From Streptomyces niveus (lineage in GTDB: Bacteria; Actinomycetota; Actinomycetes; Streptomycetales; Streptomycetaceae): 64,000 bases of DNA. Shown here in pieces: positions 9,735 to 18,871 of the stretch. The DNA lies in assembly GCF_002009175.1 (NCBI RefSeq), contig NZ_CP018047.1:3968001-4032000 (forward strand), given 5' to 3'. The position numbers and the translations under genes were made by a program. Below the pieces are notes generated by a model, which did no database searches, was not told the DNA's origin, and saw only the letters and a program-made list of their open reading frames with translations. Position 1 is the stretch's first letter. The number at the start of each line of letters is the position of its first letter.

Positions 9735-10847
9735 TCAGTCTCTCGCGGGAGACCTCGGCGCGCTGACCGTCGTGCGGGGCGGCCGCCGTTGGGACGAGGT
9801 CCGGACGATCAGCTCCGTGGGTATCACCTGCTCGACCGGCCGCCCGTTGTCGATCCCCTCGATGGCGTCGATGAGGAGTTGTACGACGGCGGTGCCGATA
9901 CGGCGCGGCTTGAGCGAGAGCGTCGTGATGGGCGGTTCGGTGGTCGCGTACACGGTGGACTCGCTGCAGCAGACGAGCAGCAGGTCCTCCGGCACCCGCA
10001 GGCCGTACCGCCGCGCTGCGGCGAGCAGATCCGTGCCGTTCGGGTCGAAGAGCCCGTACACCGCGTCGGGGCGGTCGGGCCGGGCGAGCAGCCGGTCGGC
10101 GGCGACGGCCCCGGCGCAGGGGTCGTGCGCGGGGTACGACTCGTACACCGGGTCCTGTCCGACGCGCTCGCACCAGCGCAGATACGCGGTGGTGGAGAGC
10201 CGGGTGTACGTGTCGGTGGTGGTCCCCGTGAGCAGCCCGATCCGGCGGGCGCCGGCGGCGGCGAGATGGTCGAGCAGATCGAGTACGGCTGCCTCGTGGT
10301 CGTTGTCGACCCAGGCGGTGACGGGGAGGGTGCCGGCCGGGCGGCCGTCGGAGACGACGGGCAGGCCCTGGCGCACGAGTTCGGTGACGACCGGATCGTG
10401 GTCGGAGGGGTCGATCACGACGGTGCCGTCGAGTGCGACGTTCGACCAGACGTCGTGGCGGGAGGTGGCGGGCAGGATGACGAGGGCGTAGCCCCGGGCG
10501 AGCGCCGCGGAGGTCGCGGCCCGGGCCATCTCGGCGAAGTAGGCGAACTCGGTGAAGGTGAAAGGTTCATCCCCGTACGTGGTCACGGTCAGGCCGATGA
10601 GACCTGACTTGCCCGTACGGAGGGTTCGGGCCGCGGCGGACGGGCGGTAGCCCAGCCGCTCGGCGACCTCACGGACATGTCGGCGTGTGGCGTCGGGTAA
10701 CCGTCCCTTGCCGTTGAGCGCGTCGGAGACGGTCGTGATGGAGACACCGGCTGCGGCGGCCACGTCCCGGATGCCCGCCCGACCTTGCCGGCTGCCCCGG
10801 CGGGATGTGTCCGTCCGGCTCACCTGGTGTTTCCCTGCTGGTGTCAT
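9735..10847 (-). CDS. LacI-family transcriptional regulator
   Basis: A 370-residue regulator. The N-terminal helix-turn-helix and hinge are clear: GIRDVAAAAGVSITTVSDAL, then GRLPDATRRHVREVAERLGY. A periplasmic-binding-protein-like effector domain follows, with AVYGLFDPNGTDLLAAARRY and TTLSLKPRRIGTAVVQLL. The family usually represses sugar-use genes in response to a sugar. The neighbours (phosphatase, divergent hisC) do not point to a sugar, so the regulon is unknown. Start could be the ATG at 10847 or a GTG a few codons in. Confidence 0.9.
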   Translation of the reverse strand: MTPAGKHQVSRTDTSRRGSRQGRAGIRDVAAAAGVSITTVSDALNGKGRLPDATRRHVREVAERLGYRPSAAARTLRTGKSGLIGLTVTTYGDEPFTFTEFAYFAEMARAATSAALARGYALVILPATSRHDVWSNVALDGTVVIDPSDHDPVVTELVRQGLPVVSDGRPAGTLPVTAWVDNDHEAAVLDLLDHLAAAGARRIGLLTGTTTDTYTRLSTTAYLRWCERVGQDPVYESYPAHDPCAGAVAADRLLARPDRPDAVYGLFDPNGTDLLAAARRYGLRVPEDLLLVCCSESTVYATTEPPITTLSLKPRRIGTAVVQLLIDAIEGIDNGRPVEQVIPTELIVRTSSQRRPPRTTVSAPRSPARD

Positions 10848-11262
10848 GGCGAGCCGATAGTAGGGCTCATCAAGGTGGTAAGGCCGGTCGCATATTCACT
10901 CCCCAAGAGTCACGTTTCTGCATGATCAACAACGCTCAATAGGCATGGAAATCAAGGTCGTTGGGCGATTCTGTTGTGGTCTGTCAAGCGTTGAGCAGGA
11001 TGGGCCTGGCGAGTGTCCGATGTTTCGAAGAGGTCTCAACTCACCCCCACGGGGGATGCGCGCCACGGAGTGAGCCACCGGCGCGCGCCAGGTCAGCGTG
11101 CGCTCCCCTTGCTGGGACCGGTCTGGGGGCGAAGCGGGGACCGGTCTCGCGGGCGGTATTCGCAGCGCCCGTCAATCCTCTTAAGGTGAGCAGTATTGGT
11201 ACATCCGCATGAGGCGAGCCGATGATGTGCACGGCCCCCAGAACGCCCGAGGAGGACCCGCG
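10848..11262. other. 415-bp divergent intergenic region between lacI-type gene and hisC
   Basis: Holds the promoters of both divergent genes and no convincing gene. It contains the direct repeat listed at 11114-11147. CCCCCACGGGGG (around 11043-11054) can form a small hairpin. The hisC ribosome site GGAGGA precedes the GTG at 11263. Confidence 0.5.
11114..11147. repeat. Direct repeat GGGACCGGTCT upstream of hisC
   Basis: Two exact 11-bp copies, GGGACCGGTCT, lie at 11114-11124 and 11137-11147. They are 23 bp apart start to start, about two helical turns. Each contains the palindrome ACCGGT. Position upstream of hisC suggests paired regulator sites, but no binding protein is known to me. Confidence 0.5.
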
Positions 11263-12372
11263 GTGAGCGAGACGAGCCCGAAGCTGCGCGCCGAGCTGGA
11301 CGGCATTCCCACCTACAAGCCGGGCAGGCCGGCGGCGGCCGGCGGGCCCGTCGCGTACAAGCTGTCGTCGAACGAGAACCCCTACCCGCCGCTGCCCGGC
11401 GTGATGGAGACCGTGCTGGCCTCCGCCGGCGCGTTCAATCGCTACCCCGACATGGCGTGCACCGGCCTGATGAACGAACTGGCCGACCGTTTCGGGGTCC
11501 CGGTCTCACATCTCGCGACCGGTACGGGCTCGGTGGGCGTCGCCCAGCAGCTCCTCCAGGCCACCTCGGGCCCCGGCGACGAGGTGATCTACGCGTGGCG
11601 CTCCTTCGAGGCGTACCCGATCATCACCCAGATCTCGGGCGCCGCGTCGGTGAAGGTGCCGCTGGACGCGAACGAGGTGCACGACCTGGACGCGATGGCG
11701 GACGCCATCACCGGGCGGACGCGGATGATCTTCGTCTGCAACCCCAACAACCCCACCGGCACCGTCGTGCGCCGGGCGGAGCTGGAGCGGTTCCTCGACC
11801 GCGTGCCGGACGACGTCCTGGTGGTCCTGGACGAGGCGTACCGCGAGTTCATCCGTGACACCGACGTCCCCGACGGCGTCGAGATCTACCGGGAGCGGCC
11901 CAATGTGGCCGTGCTGCGGACCTTCTCCAAGGCCTACGGCCTCGCGGGTCTGCGGGTCGGCTTCGCGATCGCCCACGAGCCGGTGGCCGCCGCGCTGCGC
12001 AAGACCGCGGTGCCCTTCGGTGTGAGCCAGATCGCACAGGACGCGGCGGTCGCCTCGCTGCGCGCCGAGGACGAGCTGCTCGGACGGGTGGGGTCGCTGG
12101 TCGGTGAGCGCACCCGCGTGTACGACGGGCTGCGCGACCAGGGGTGGACCGTGCCCGAGACGCACGCCAACTTCGTGTGGCTGCGGCTGGGGGAGCGTAC
12201 GACCGACTTCGCGGCGGTGTGCGAGCGCGCGGGCGTGACCATCCGGCCGTTCGCGGGCGAGGGCGTGCGGGTCACGATCGGCGAGTACGAGGCGAACGAC
12301 CTGTTCCTGCACACCGCGGAATCGTTCCGCAAGGAGATCGACGAGGACCCGAGGGGTGCCGGGGGGAGCTGA
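11263..12372 (+). CDS. hisC: Histidinol-phosphate / aromatic aminotransferase (HisC-like)
   Basis: A 369-residue fold-type I PLP aminotransferase. Motifs are [11 protein letters not shown] near the N-terminus, [21 protein letters not shown] and the Schiff-base segment [15 protein letters not shown] with Lys223. It transfers the amino group in histidine synthesis or to phenylpyruvate. It is isolated from his genes and may be the second, aromatic-type paralogue. The GTG at 11263 is preceded by GGAGGA; an open extension upstream has no ribosome site. Confidence 0.9.
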   Translation: MSETSPKLRAELDGIPTYKPGRPAAAGGPVAYKLSSNENPYPPLPGVMETVLASAGAFNRYPDMACTGLMNELADRFGVPVSHLATGTGSVGVAQQLLQATSGPGDEVIYAWRSFEAYPIITQISGAASVKVPLDANEVHDLDAMADAITGRTRMIFVCNPNNPTGTVVRRAELERFLDRVPDDVLVVLDEAYREFIRDTDVPDGVEIYRERPNVAVLRTFSKAYGLAGLRVGFAIAHEPVAAALRKTAVPFGVSQIAQDAAVASLRAEDELLGRVGSLVGERTRVYDGLRDQGWTVPETHANFVWLRLGERTTDFAAVCERAGVTIRPFAGEGVRVTIGEYEANDLFLHTAESFRKEIDEDPRGAGGS

Positions 12373-12506
12373 GGCTCCCGGGAGGTCCGAGGCGCCTCCC
12401 GGCGGCCCTCGCGCACCGGTTTCCGGCGCGCGGTCACGGCTGGATGTTCGAAGGGGACCCCCCTTGAAGATCCGGTCTGGCCGTGCGCCATACTTTTGCT
12501 TGTGAA

Positions 12507-12522
12507 TGTGAACGCGTTCACA
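12507..12522. promoter_or_regulatory. Rex operator (ROP) upstream of cydA
   Basis: The perfect 16-bp palindrome TGTGAACGCGTTCACA fits the published Streptomyces Rex consensus. Rex is a NADH/NAD+-sensing repressor that controls cydABCD in S. coelicolor. A further half-site TGTGAA lies immediately upstream (12501-12506). A possible -10 hexamer TACTTT at 12491-12496 would place the operator at the transcription start, consistent with repression. Confidence 0.93.
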
Positions 12523-12583
12523 AGCGCGTCCCTGTATCCCGGTTCCTCCCGATCAGGACCGGACCAATAGGGCAAGCTGCCGC

Positions 12584-12618
12584 CTCATAAGGCCGGCTCA
12601 TAAGGCCGGCTCGTAAGG
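12584..12618 (+). repeat. 13-bp tandem repeat in the cydA leader
   Basis: CTCATAAGGCCGG occurs twice in exact tandem (12584-12596 and 12597-12609), then a partial third copy CTCGTAAGG runs into the AAGGAGAAGGAG ribosome-site region. Each copy carries a TAAGG core resembling a Shine-Dalgarno sequence. Confidence 0.75.
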
Positions 12619-12636
12619 AGAAGGAGAGACGACGAC

Positions 12637-14166
12637 GTGGACATCGCACTGGCTCCCGAGACTCTCGCGCGATGGCAGTTCGGCATCACCACCGTCTACC
12701 ACTTCCTCTTCGTCCCCCTGACGATCTCCCTTGCCGCGCTGACCGCCGGCCTGGAGACCGCCTGGGTGCGGACGTCGAATCCGAAGTACCTCAGGGCGAC
12801 GAAGTTCTGGGGCAAACTCTTCCTGATCAACATCGCCATGGGTGTCGTCACCGGCATCGTGCAGGAGTTCCAGTTCGGGATGAACTGGTCCGACTACTCG
12901 CGCTTCGTCGGCGACGTCTTCGGCGCCCCGCTCGCCTTCGAGGCGCTGATCGCCTTCTTCTTCGAGTCCACCTTCATCGGACTGTGGATCTTCGGCTGGG
13001 ACAAGCTGCCCAAGAAGATCCATCTGGCCTGCATGTGGATGGTCTCGATCGGTACGATCCTCTCCGCCTACTTCATCCTGGCGGCCAACTCCTGGATGCA
13101 GCACCCTGTCGGCTACCGCATCAACGAGGAGCGCGGCCGGGCCGAGCTGACCGACTTCTGGGCCGTACTGAGCCAGAACACCGCGCTCGCCCAGTTCTTC
13201 CACACCATGACGGCGGCCTTCATGGTCGGCGGCGCGTTCATGGTCGGGATCTCCGCGTTCCACCTCGCGCGCCGGGGGCGCAAGGGACACCGGGAGAACA
13301 TCCCGGTGATGCGCACCTCGCTGCGGCTCGGACTGGTCACCCTGGTGACCGCCGGTCTGCTCACCGCCGTCAGCGGCGACACCCTTGGCAAGATCATGTA
13401 CGAGCAGCAGCCGATGAAGATGGCCGCCGCCGAGGCCCTCTGGGACGGCGAGGCGCCCGCGCCGTTCTCGCTCTTCGCCTACGGGGACGTCGAGGAGGGC
13501 CACAACAAGGTCGCCCTGGAGATCCCCGGCCTGCTCTCCTTCCTCGCGCACAGCGACTTCGAGTCCTTCGTCCCCGGTATCAACGACGTGCAGAAGGCCG
13601 AGCAGGAGAAGTACGGGCCGGGCGACTACCGGCCCAACATCCCCGTCGCGTACTGGGGCTTCCGCTGGATGATCGGCTTCGGCATGGCGTCGCTGGGCAT
13701 CGGCCTCCTCGGACTCTGGCTGACCCGCCGGAAGTTCCTGCTGCCGAAGGCGCTGCGGACCGGCGAGGACGAGGTGCCGAATCTCGTGCTCTTCCGCAAC
13801 AAGGCGCTCAGCGCGCGATTCGCCCACATGTACTGGCTCGTCGCCCTGTGGACGATGCTCTTCCCGCTGATCGCCAACTCCTGGGGCTGGATCTTCACCG
13901 AGACCGGCCGGCAGCCCTGGGTGGTCTACGGGGTGCTGCGCACCGCCGACGCCGTCTCCCCCGGCACGTCCCAGGGAGAGGTGCTCACCTCGATGATCAT
14001 CTTCACCCTGCTCTACGCGGTGCTCGCCGTCATCGAGGTCAAGCTGCTCGTGAAGTACGTCAAGGCGGGACCACCGGAGTTGACGGACGACGACCTCAAC
14101 CCACCCACGAAGATCGGCGGCCACGACACCGAGGACGCCGACCGCCCGATGGCCTTCTCCTACTGA
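12637..14166 (+). CDS. cydA: Cytochrome bd ubiquinol/menaquinol oxidase subunit I
   Basis: A 509-residue polytopic protein that carries the haems of the bd oxidase and reduces O2 with menaquinol. The haem-ligand histidine region TVYHFLFVPLT (His22) is clear, as are GMNWSDYSRFVGDVFGAPLA, ANSWMQHPVGY and GRQPWVVYGVLRTADAVSP. Length matches the short Q-loop type found in actinomycetes. The GTG at 12637 follows AAGGAGAAGGAG. It leads the cydA-cydB-cydCD operon under the Rex operator. Confidence 0.97.
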   Translation: MDIALAPETLARWQFGITTVYHFLFVPLTISLAALTAGLETAWVRTSNPKYLRATKFWGKLFLINIAMGVVTGIVQEFQFGMNWSDYSRFVGDVFGAPLAFEALIAFFFESTFIGLWIFGWDKLPKKIHLACMWMVSIGTILSAYFILAANSWMQHPVGYRINEERGRAELTDFWAVLSQNTALAQFFHTMTAAFMVGGAFMVGISAFHLARRGRKGHRENIPVMRTSLRLGLVTLVTAGLLTAVSGDTLGKIMYEQQPMKMAAAEALWDGEAPAPFSLFAYGDVEEGHNKVALEIPGLLSFLAHSDFESFVPGINDVQKAEQEKYGPGDYRPNIPVAYWGFRWMIGFGMASLGIGLLGLWLTRRKFLLPKALRTGEDEVPNLVLFRNKALSARFAHMYWLVALWTMLFPLIANSWGWIFTETGRQPWVVYGVLRTADAVSPGTSQGEVLTSMIIFTLLYAVLAVIEVKLLVKYVKAGPPELTDDDLNPPTKIGGHDTEDADRPMAFSY

Positions 14167-14190
14167 GGACCTGAGGAGTTGATCTGAGTC

Positions 14191-15192
14191 ATGGAACTCC
14201 ACGACGTCTGGTTCGTACTGATCGCCGTCCTGTGGACCGGCTACTTCTTCCTTGAGGGCTTCGACTTCGGGATCGGCGTCCTGACGAAGCTGCTCGCCCG
14301 GAACCGCAAGGAACGCAGGGTCCTCATCAACACCATCGGACCCGTCTGGGACGGCAACGAGGTGTGGCTGCTGTCGGCCGGCGGCGCGACCTTCGCCGCG
14401 TTCCCCGAGTGGTACGCCACCCTCTTCTCCGGCTTCTACCTCCCGCTGCTGCTCATCCTGGTCTGTCTGATCGTGCGCGGTGTCGCCTTCGAGTACCGCG
14501 CCAAGCGGCCCGAGGAGCGGTGGCAGCGCAACTGGGAACACGCGATCTTCTGGACCTCGCTGCTGCCGGCGGTGCTGTGGGGCGTGGCCTTCGGGAACAT
14601 CGTGCGCGGAGTGAAGATCGACGCGGAGATGGAGTACGTGGGCAACCTGGCCGACCTGCTCAACCCGTACGCGATCCTCGGCGGGCTCGTGACGCTGACC
14701 CTCTTCACCTTCCACGGCGCGGTGTTCGCGGCGCTCAAGACGGTCGGGGACATCCGGGCGCGGGCGCGGAAGCAGGCGGTGGCCCTGGGGCTGCTCACGG
14801 CCGTACTGGCGCTCGGATTCCTGAGCTGGACCCAGCTCGACAGCGGGGACGGCGCGAGCCTGGGTGCGATGGTCGTCGCGGTGGTGGCGCTGATCGCCGC
14901 GATCGTGGCGATCAGGGCGGGCCGGGAAGGCTGGTCGTTCGCGTTCTCCGGGCTGACGATCGTGGCCGCCATGGTGATGCTCTTCCTGACGCTGTTCCCG
15001 AACGTCATGCCGTCCTCGCTGAACCCGGCGTGGAGCCTGACGGTGACCAACGCGTCCTCGACGCCGTACACCCTGAAGATCATGACCTGGTGCGCGGGGA
15101 TCGCGACGCCGGTGGTGCTGCTCTACCAGGGCTGGACGTACTGGGTCTTCCGCAAGCGCATCGGTACGCATCACATCGCGGACGCGCACTAG
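14191..15192 (+). CDS. cydB: Cytochrome bd oxidase subunit II
   Basis: A 333-residue membrane protein with about nine helices. Family features are the N-terminal WFVLIAVLWTGYFFLEGFDF, GPVWDGNEVWLL and the repeated GGLVTLTLFTFHGA region. CydB forms the heterodimer with CydA. It begins 24 bp after cydA with a GAGGAG ribosome site and ends 12 bp before the cydCD reading frame. Confidence 0.97.
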   Translation: MELHDVWFVLIAVLWTGYFFLEGFDFGIGVLTKLLARNRKERRVLINTIGPVWDGNEVWLLSAGGATFAAFPEWYATLFSGFYLPLLLILVCLIVRGVAFEYRAKRPEERWQRNWEHAIFWTSLLPAVLWGVAFGNIVRGVKIDAEMEYVGNLADLLNPYAILGGLVTLTLFTFHGAVFAALKTVGDIRARARKQAVALGLLTAVLALGFLSWTQLDSGDGASLGAMVVAVVALIAAIVAIRAGREGWSFAFSGLTIVAAMVMLFLTLFPNVMPSSLNPAWSLTVTNASSTPYTLKIMTWCAGIATPVVLLYQGWTYWVFRKRIGTHHIADAH

Positions 15193-15204
15193 CTGACTGG
15201 GTGG

Positions 15205-18200
15205 GTGTTTCACGTGAAACCGATCGATCCGCGTCTGCTGCGGTACGCGAGGGCCACCCGGCGCTTCCTGGTGGCGGTGGTGGTCCTGGGACTGGCCGGT
15301 GCGGGGCTCGTCGTCGCCCAGGCGATGATCATCGCCGAGGTGGTGGTCGGCGCGTTCGAGGGCGGGCTCGACGCCTCCGGGCTCCGTACGCCGCTGCTTC
15401 TGCTCGGCGCGGTCGCCGTCGGGCGCGGACTGGTCGCGTGGCTGACGGAGCTGGCGGCGCACCGGGCGAGCGCGGCGGTCAAGTCCGAGCTGCGGGGGCG
15501 GCTGCTGGAGCGGGCGGCCGAGCTGGGGCCGGGGTGGCTCGGTGCTCAGCGCACCGGATCGCTCGTCGCGCTGGCGACCCGTGGCGTGGACGCGCTGGAC
15601 GACTACTTCGCGCGCTATCTGCCACAGCTGGGGCTCGCGGTGGTGGTGCCGGTGGCGGTACTGGCGCGGATCGTCACCGACGACTGGGTGTCGGCGGGCG
15701 TCATCGTGCTGACGCTGCCACTGATTCCGCTGTTCATGGTGCTCATCGGGTGGGCCACGCAGTCCCGGATGGACCGTCAGTGGCAACTGCTGTCGCGGCT
15801 GTCGGGTCACTTCCTCGACGTGGTGGCGGGGCTGCCCACACTGAAGGTCTTCGGGCGGGCGAAGGCGCAGGCGGAGTCGGTCCGGGAGATCACCTCGGAG
15901 TACCGGCGGGCCACGCTCCGTACGCTGCGGATCGCGTTCCTGTCGTCCTTCGCGCTGGAACTGCTCGCGACCCTGTCGGTCGCGCTGGTGGCCGTGGGGA
16001 TCGGGATGCGGCTGGTCCACGGGGACCTGGATCTCTATACGGGCCTGGTGGTGCTGATCCTGGCGCCAGAGGCGTATCTGCCGCTGCGGCAGGTGGGGGC
16101 GCAGTACCACGCGGCGGCGGAGGGGCTGGCGGCGGCGGAGGAGATCTTCGCGGTGCTGGAGACGGAGGAGGGCGCGGGTTCCGCCGGCGTCGCCGATGTG
16201 CCGGACTCGCCGCGGCTGGAGTTCGAAGGCGTGACGGTCCGCCACGAAGGCCGTACGGAGCCCTCGCTGGACGCGGCCACGCTGGTGGTCGAACCGGGGG
16301 AGACGGTCGCCCTGGTCGGCCCGAGTGGCGCGGGGAAGACGACGCTGCTGAACGTGCTGCTCGGCTTCACGGCACCCACGGAGGGCCGCGTGCGGGTGGG
16401 CGGGGTCGACCTGTCGTCCCTGGACCTCGACCGCTGGCGCGAACGGATCGCCTGGGTGCCGCAGCACCCGTACCTCTTCGCGGGGACGATCGCGGAGAAC
16501 GTACGCCTGGCCCGCCCGGACGCGGATGCCACTGCCGTACGGAAGGCGCTGCGCGACGCGGGGGCGTACGACTTTGTGACCGCGCTCCCCCAGGGCGCGG
16601 ACACACCACTCGGCGAGGACGGTGCGGGCCTCTCGTCCGGCCAGCGCCAACGCCTCGCCCTGGCAAGGGCCTTCCTCGCCGACCGCCCGCTGCTCCTGCT
16701 GGACGAGCCCACGGCGGCGCTGGACGGCGAGACGGAGGCGGGCATCGTGGAGACGGTCCGCCGCCTGGCGGTGGGCCGCACGGTCCTCCTGGTGATCCAC
16801 CGCCCGGCCCTGCTGTCGGTGGCGGACCGGGTGATCGAACTGGGCGACCGGGCGGGGCTCGGCTCGCGCACGGCTGCCGGTTCGGGCGGGGAGCCGGTCC
16901 CGTTGTTCGGCACGGGCCGGGTGACGGACTCGGCGTCCGGGGCCGATTCCGGTACGGCTGTCGCGGGCGTCTCGCCCAACGGGTCGACCGACGCCGGCCG
17001 GGCGGAGGGGTCGGTGACCGCGGGGTTGCTGTCCAAGCCCGGCGTCGCCCGTGATGTCCGGGCGCACCCCCTCGCGCGGATGCGGGCCGCCGTCGGGGCA
17101 CTGCGGGGGCGGTTCGGTCTGGCGTTGGTGCTGGGGAGTCTGGCCCTCGGCTCCGCCGTAGGGCTCATGGCCGTGTCCGGCTACCTCATCTCGCGGGCGT
17201 CCGAGCAGCCGCCCGTGCTGTATCTGATGGTCGCCGTCACCGCGACGCGCGCGTTCGGGATCGGGCGGGCCGTCTTCCGGTACGCCGAGCGGCTCGTGTC
17301 CCACGACGCGGTGCTCCGCATGCTGGCCGACCTCCGGGTCTCCGTCTTCCGGCGCCTCGAACGCCTCGCCCCCGCCGGGCTGCGCGAGACCCGCCGCGGC
17401 GATCTGCTCTCCCGGCTCGTCGCCGACGTCGACGCGCTCCAGGACTACTGGCTGCGCTGGCTGCTGCCGGTCGGCTCCGCCGTGCTCGTCGGCGTCGGCG
17501 CCGTCGGATTCACCAGCTGGCTGCTGCCCGAGGCCGGCGCGGTGCTGGCCGTCGGGCTGCTCGCCGCAGGCGTCGGCGTGCCGCTGGTGAGCGGCGCCCG
17601 CGCGCGACGCGCCGAGCGGCGACTCGCCCCCGCGCGCGGCCTGCTGGCGACCCGTGTCGCCGAACTCCTCGAAGGCTGTGCCGAACTGACCGTGGCCGGC
17701 GCCCTCCGTAGCCGTATCCGCGCCGCGCGCGCCGCCGACGCGACGCTGACGGCCATCGCCGCCCGCGGCGCCACCGCCACCGCGCTCGGCGGCGGGCTCT
17801 CCGCGCTGATCTGCGGTCTGACGGTCGCGGCCGCCGCGTACGCCGGGGTGGGCGCCGTGCACGACGGGCGGCTCCCGGGCGTCGCGCTGGCCGTCGTCGT
17901 ACTGACCCCCATCGCCGCGTTCGAGGCGGTCGCCGGTCTGCCGCTCGCGGTGCAGTACCGGCAGCGGGCAGCGCGCGGCGCCGAGCGGGTGTGGGAGGTG
18001 CTGGACGCGCCAGTCCCCGTACGGGAGCCCGAGCGCCCGGCCACCGCTCCCGCGACGCCGTTCCCGCTGGAGGTACGGGGCCTGGCGGCTCGTTACCCGG
18101 GGCAGGAGCGCGACGCGCTCAGCGGCGTCGACCTGACGCTGACCGCCGGGAAGCGGGTGGCCGTGGTGGGGCCGTCCGGCGCGGGCAAGACGACCCTCGC

Positions 18201-18813
18201 GCAGGTGCTGCTGCGCTTCCTGGACGCACGCGAGGGCGGCGTCACCCTCGGCGGAACGGACGCCGCCGCGCTGGACGGCGACACGGTGCGGCGCTTCGTC
18301 GGGCTCTGCGCGCAGGACGCGCACCTGTTCGACAGTTCCGTACGCGAGAACCTCGCCCTCGCCCGCAAGGACGCGACCGAGGACGACCTCCGCGACGCCC
18401 TGCGCCGCGCCCGTCTGCTGGAGTGGGTCGACGCGCTCCCCGCCGGCCTCGACACCCTGGTCGGCGAACACGGCGCGCGTCTCTCCGGGGGCCAGCGCCA
18501 GCGCCTGGCGCTGGCCCGCGCGCTCCTCGCCGACTTCCCCGTCCTCGTGCTGGACGAGCCCGCCGAACATCTCGACCTGCCGACGGCCGACGCGCTGACG
18601 GCGGACCTGCTGGCGGTGACCGAAGGGCGTACGACGCTGCTCATCACCCATCGGCTTCAGGGCCTCGAAGCGGTCGACGAGGTGATCGTGCTCGACGAGG
18701 GGCGCGTGACGCAGCGCGGGCCGTACGCCGAGCTCGTTTCCGTCGCGGGGCCACTGCGGACGATGCTGGAGCGTGAGCGGGGACCGCTCGCGCTGGTCGA
18801 CCAACCGGCTTGA
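15205..18813 (+). CDS. cydCD: Fused CydD-CydC thiol-reductant ABC exporter
   Basis: A 1202-residue single polypeptide joining two half-transporters. Half one has membrane helices at about 20-320, Walker A GPSGAGKTT near 372, signature LSSGQRQRLALARAF near 476 and Walker B LLLLDEPTAAL. A ~90-residue flexible linker follows. Half two has helices at about 635-900, Walker A near 989, signature LSGGQRQRLALARAL near 1092 and VLVLDEPAEHL. CydDC exports glutathione/cysteine-type thiols needed for bd oxidase assembly; in E. coli it is two proteins. The start is either GTG 15205 or GTG 15214. The latter has GGTGGG about 8 bases upstream and lies within a parS site. Confidence 0.95.
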   Translation: MFHVKPIDPRLLRYARATRRFLVAVVVLGLAGAGLVVAQAMIIAEVVVGAFEGGLDASGLRTPLLLLGAVAVGRGLVAWLTELAAHRASAAVKSELRGRLLERAAELGPGWLGAQRTGSLVALATRGVDALDDYFARYLPQLGLAVVVPVAVLARIVTDDWVSAGVIVLTLPLIPLFMVLIGWATQSRMDRQWQLLSRLSGHFLDVVAGLPTLKVFGRAKAQAESVREITSEYRRATLRTLRIAFLSSFALELLATLSVALVAVGIGMRLVHGDLDLYTGLVVLILAPEAYLPLRQVGAQYHAAAEGLAAAEEIFAVLETEEGAGSAGVADVPDSPRLEFEGVTVRHEGRTEPSLDAATLVVEPGETVALVGPSGAGKTTLLNVLLGFTAPTEGRVRVGGVDLSSLDLDRWRERIAWVPQHPYLFAGTIAENVRLARPDADATAVRKALRDAGAYDFVTALPQGADTPLGEDGAGLSSGQRQRLALARAFLADRPLLLLDEPTAALDGETEAGIVETVRRLAVGRTVLLVIHRPALLSVADRVIELGDRAGLGSRTAAGSGGEPVPLFGTGRVTDSASGADSGTAVAGVSPNGSTDAGRAEGSVTAGLLSKPGVARDVRAHPLARMRAAVGALRGRFGLALVLGSLALGSAVGLMAVSGYLISRASEQPPVLYLMVAVTATRAFGIGRAVFRYAERLVSHDAVLRMLADLRVSVFRRLERLAPAGLRETRRGDLLSRLVADVDALQDYWLRWLLPVGSAVLVGVGAVGFTSWLLPEAGAVLAVGLLAAGVGVPLVSGARARRAERRLAPARGLLATRVAELLEGCAELTVAGALRSRIRAARAADATLTAIAARGATATALGGGLSALICGLTVAAAAYAGVGAVHDGRLPGVALAVVVLTPIAAFEAVAGLPLAVQYRQRAARGAERVWEVLDAPVPVREPERPATAPATPFPLEVRGLAARYPGQERDALSGVDLTLTAGKRVAVVGPSGAGKTTLAQVLLRFLDAREGGVTLGGTDAAALDGDTVRRFVGLCAQDAHLFDSSVRENLALARKDATEDDLRDALRRARLLEWVDALPAGLDTLVGEHGARLSGGQRQRLALARALLADFPVLVLDEPAEHLDLPTADALTADLLAVTEGRTTLLITHRLQGLEAVDEVIVLDEGRVTQRGPYAELVSVAGPLRTMLERERGPLALVDQPA
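15207..15220. promoter_or_regulatory. parS: parS centromere site 2 overlapping the cydCD start
   Basis: A second exact GTTTCACGTGAAAC. It overlaps the first codons of cydCD and contains the alternative GTG start (15214). ParB bound here would cover the translation-start region DNA. Confidence 0.92.
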
Positions 18814-18871
18814 TCAGCGCATCCCACCAGCCGACTTTCCATATCAAATAGTACTAATTAGGGTCAAGGGC

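Noticed and set aside
14364-17054. An 896-codon plus-strand open frame within cydB/cydCD
   Set aside because: Arg/Gly-rich off-frame translation with no motif; the correct frame carries complete ABC signatures.
12598-18804. A 2068-codon minus-strand open frame opposite cydA-cydB-cydCD
   Set aside because: It is highly charged, repetitive (Arg, Gly, Gln, His) and lacks any domain; it is the usual high-GC antisense shadow of the cyd genes, whose motifs are clear.
15205-18813. Two separate genes cydD and cydC
   Set aside because: The frame is continuous through both ABC halves with no stop or plausible internal start at the linker; it is a fusion.
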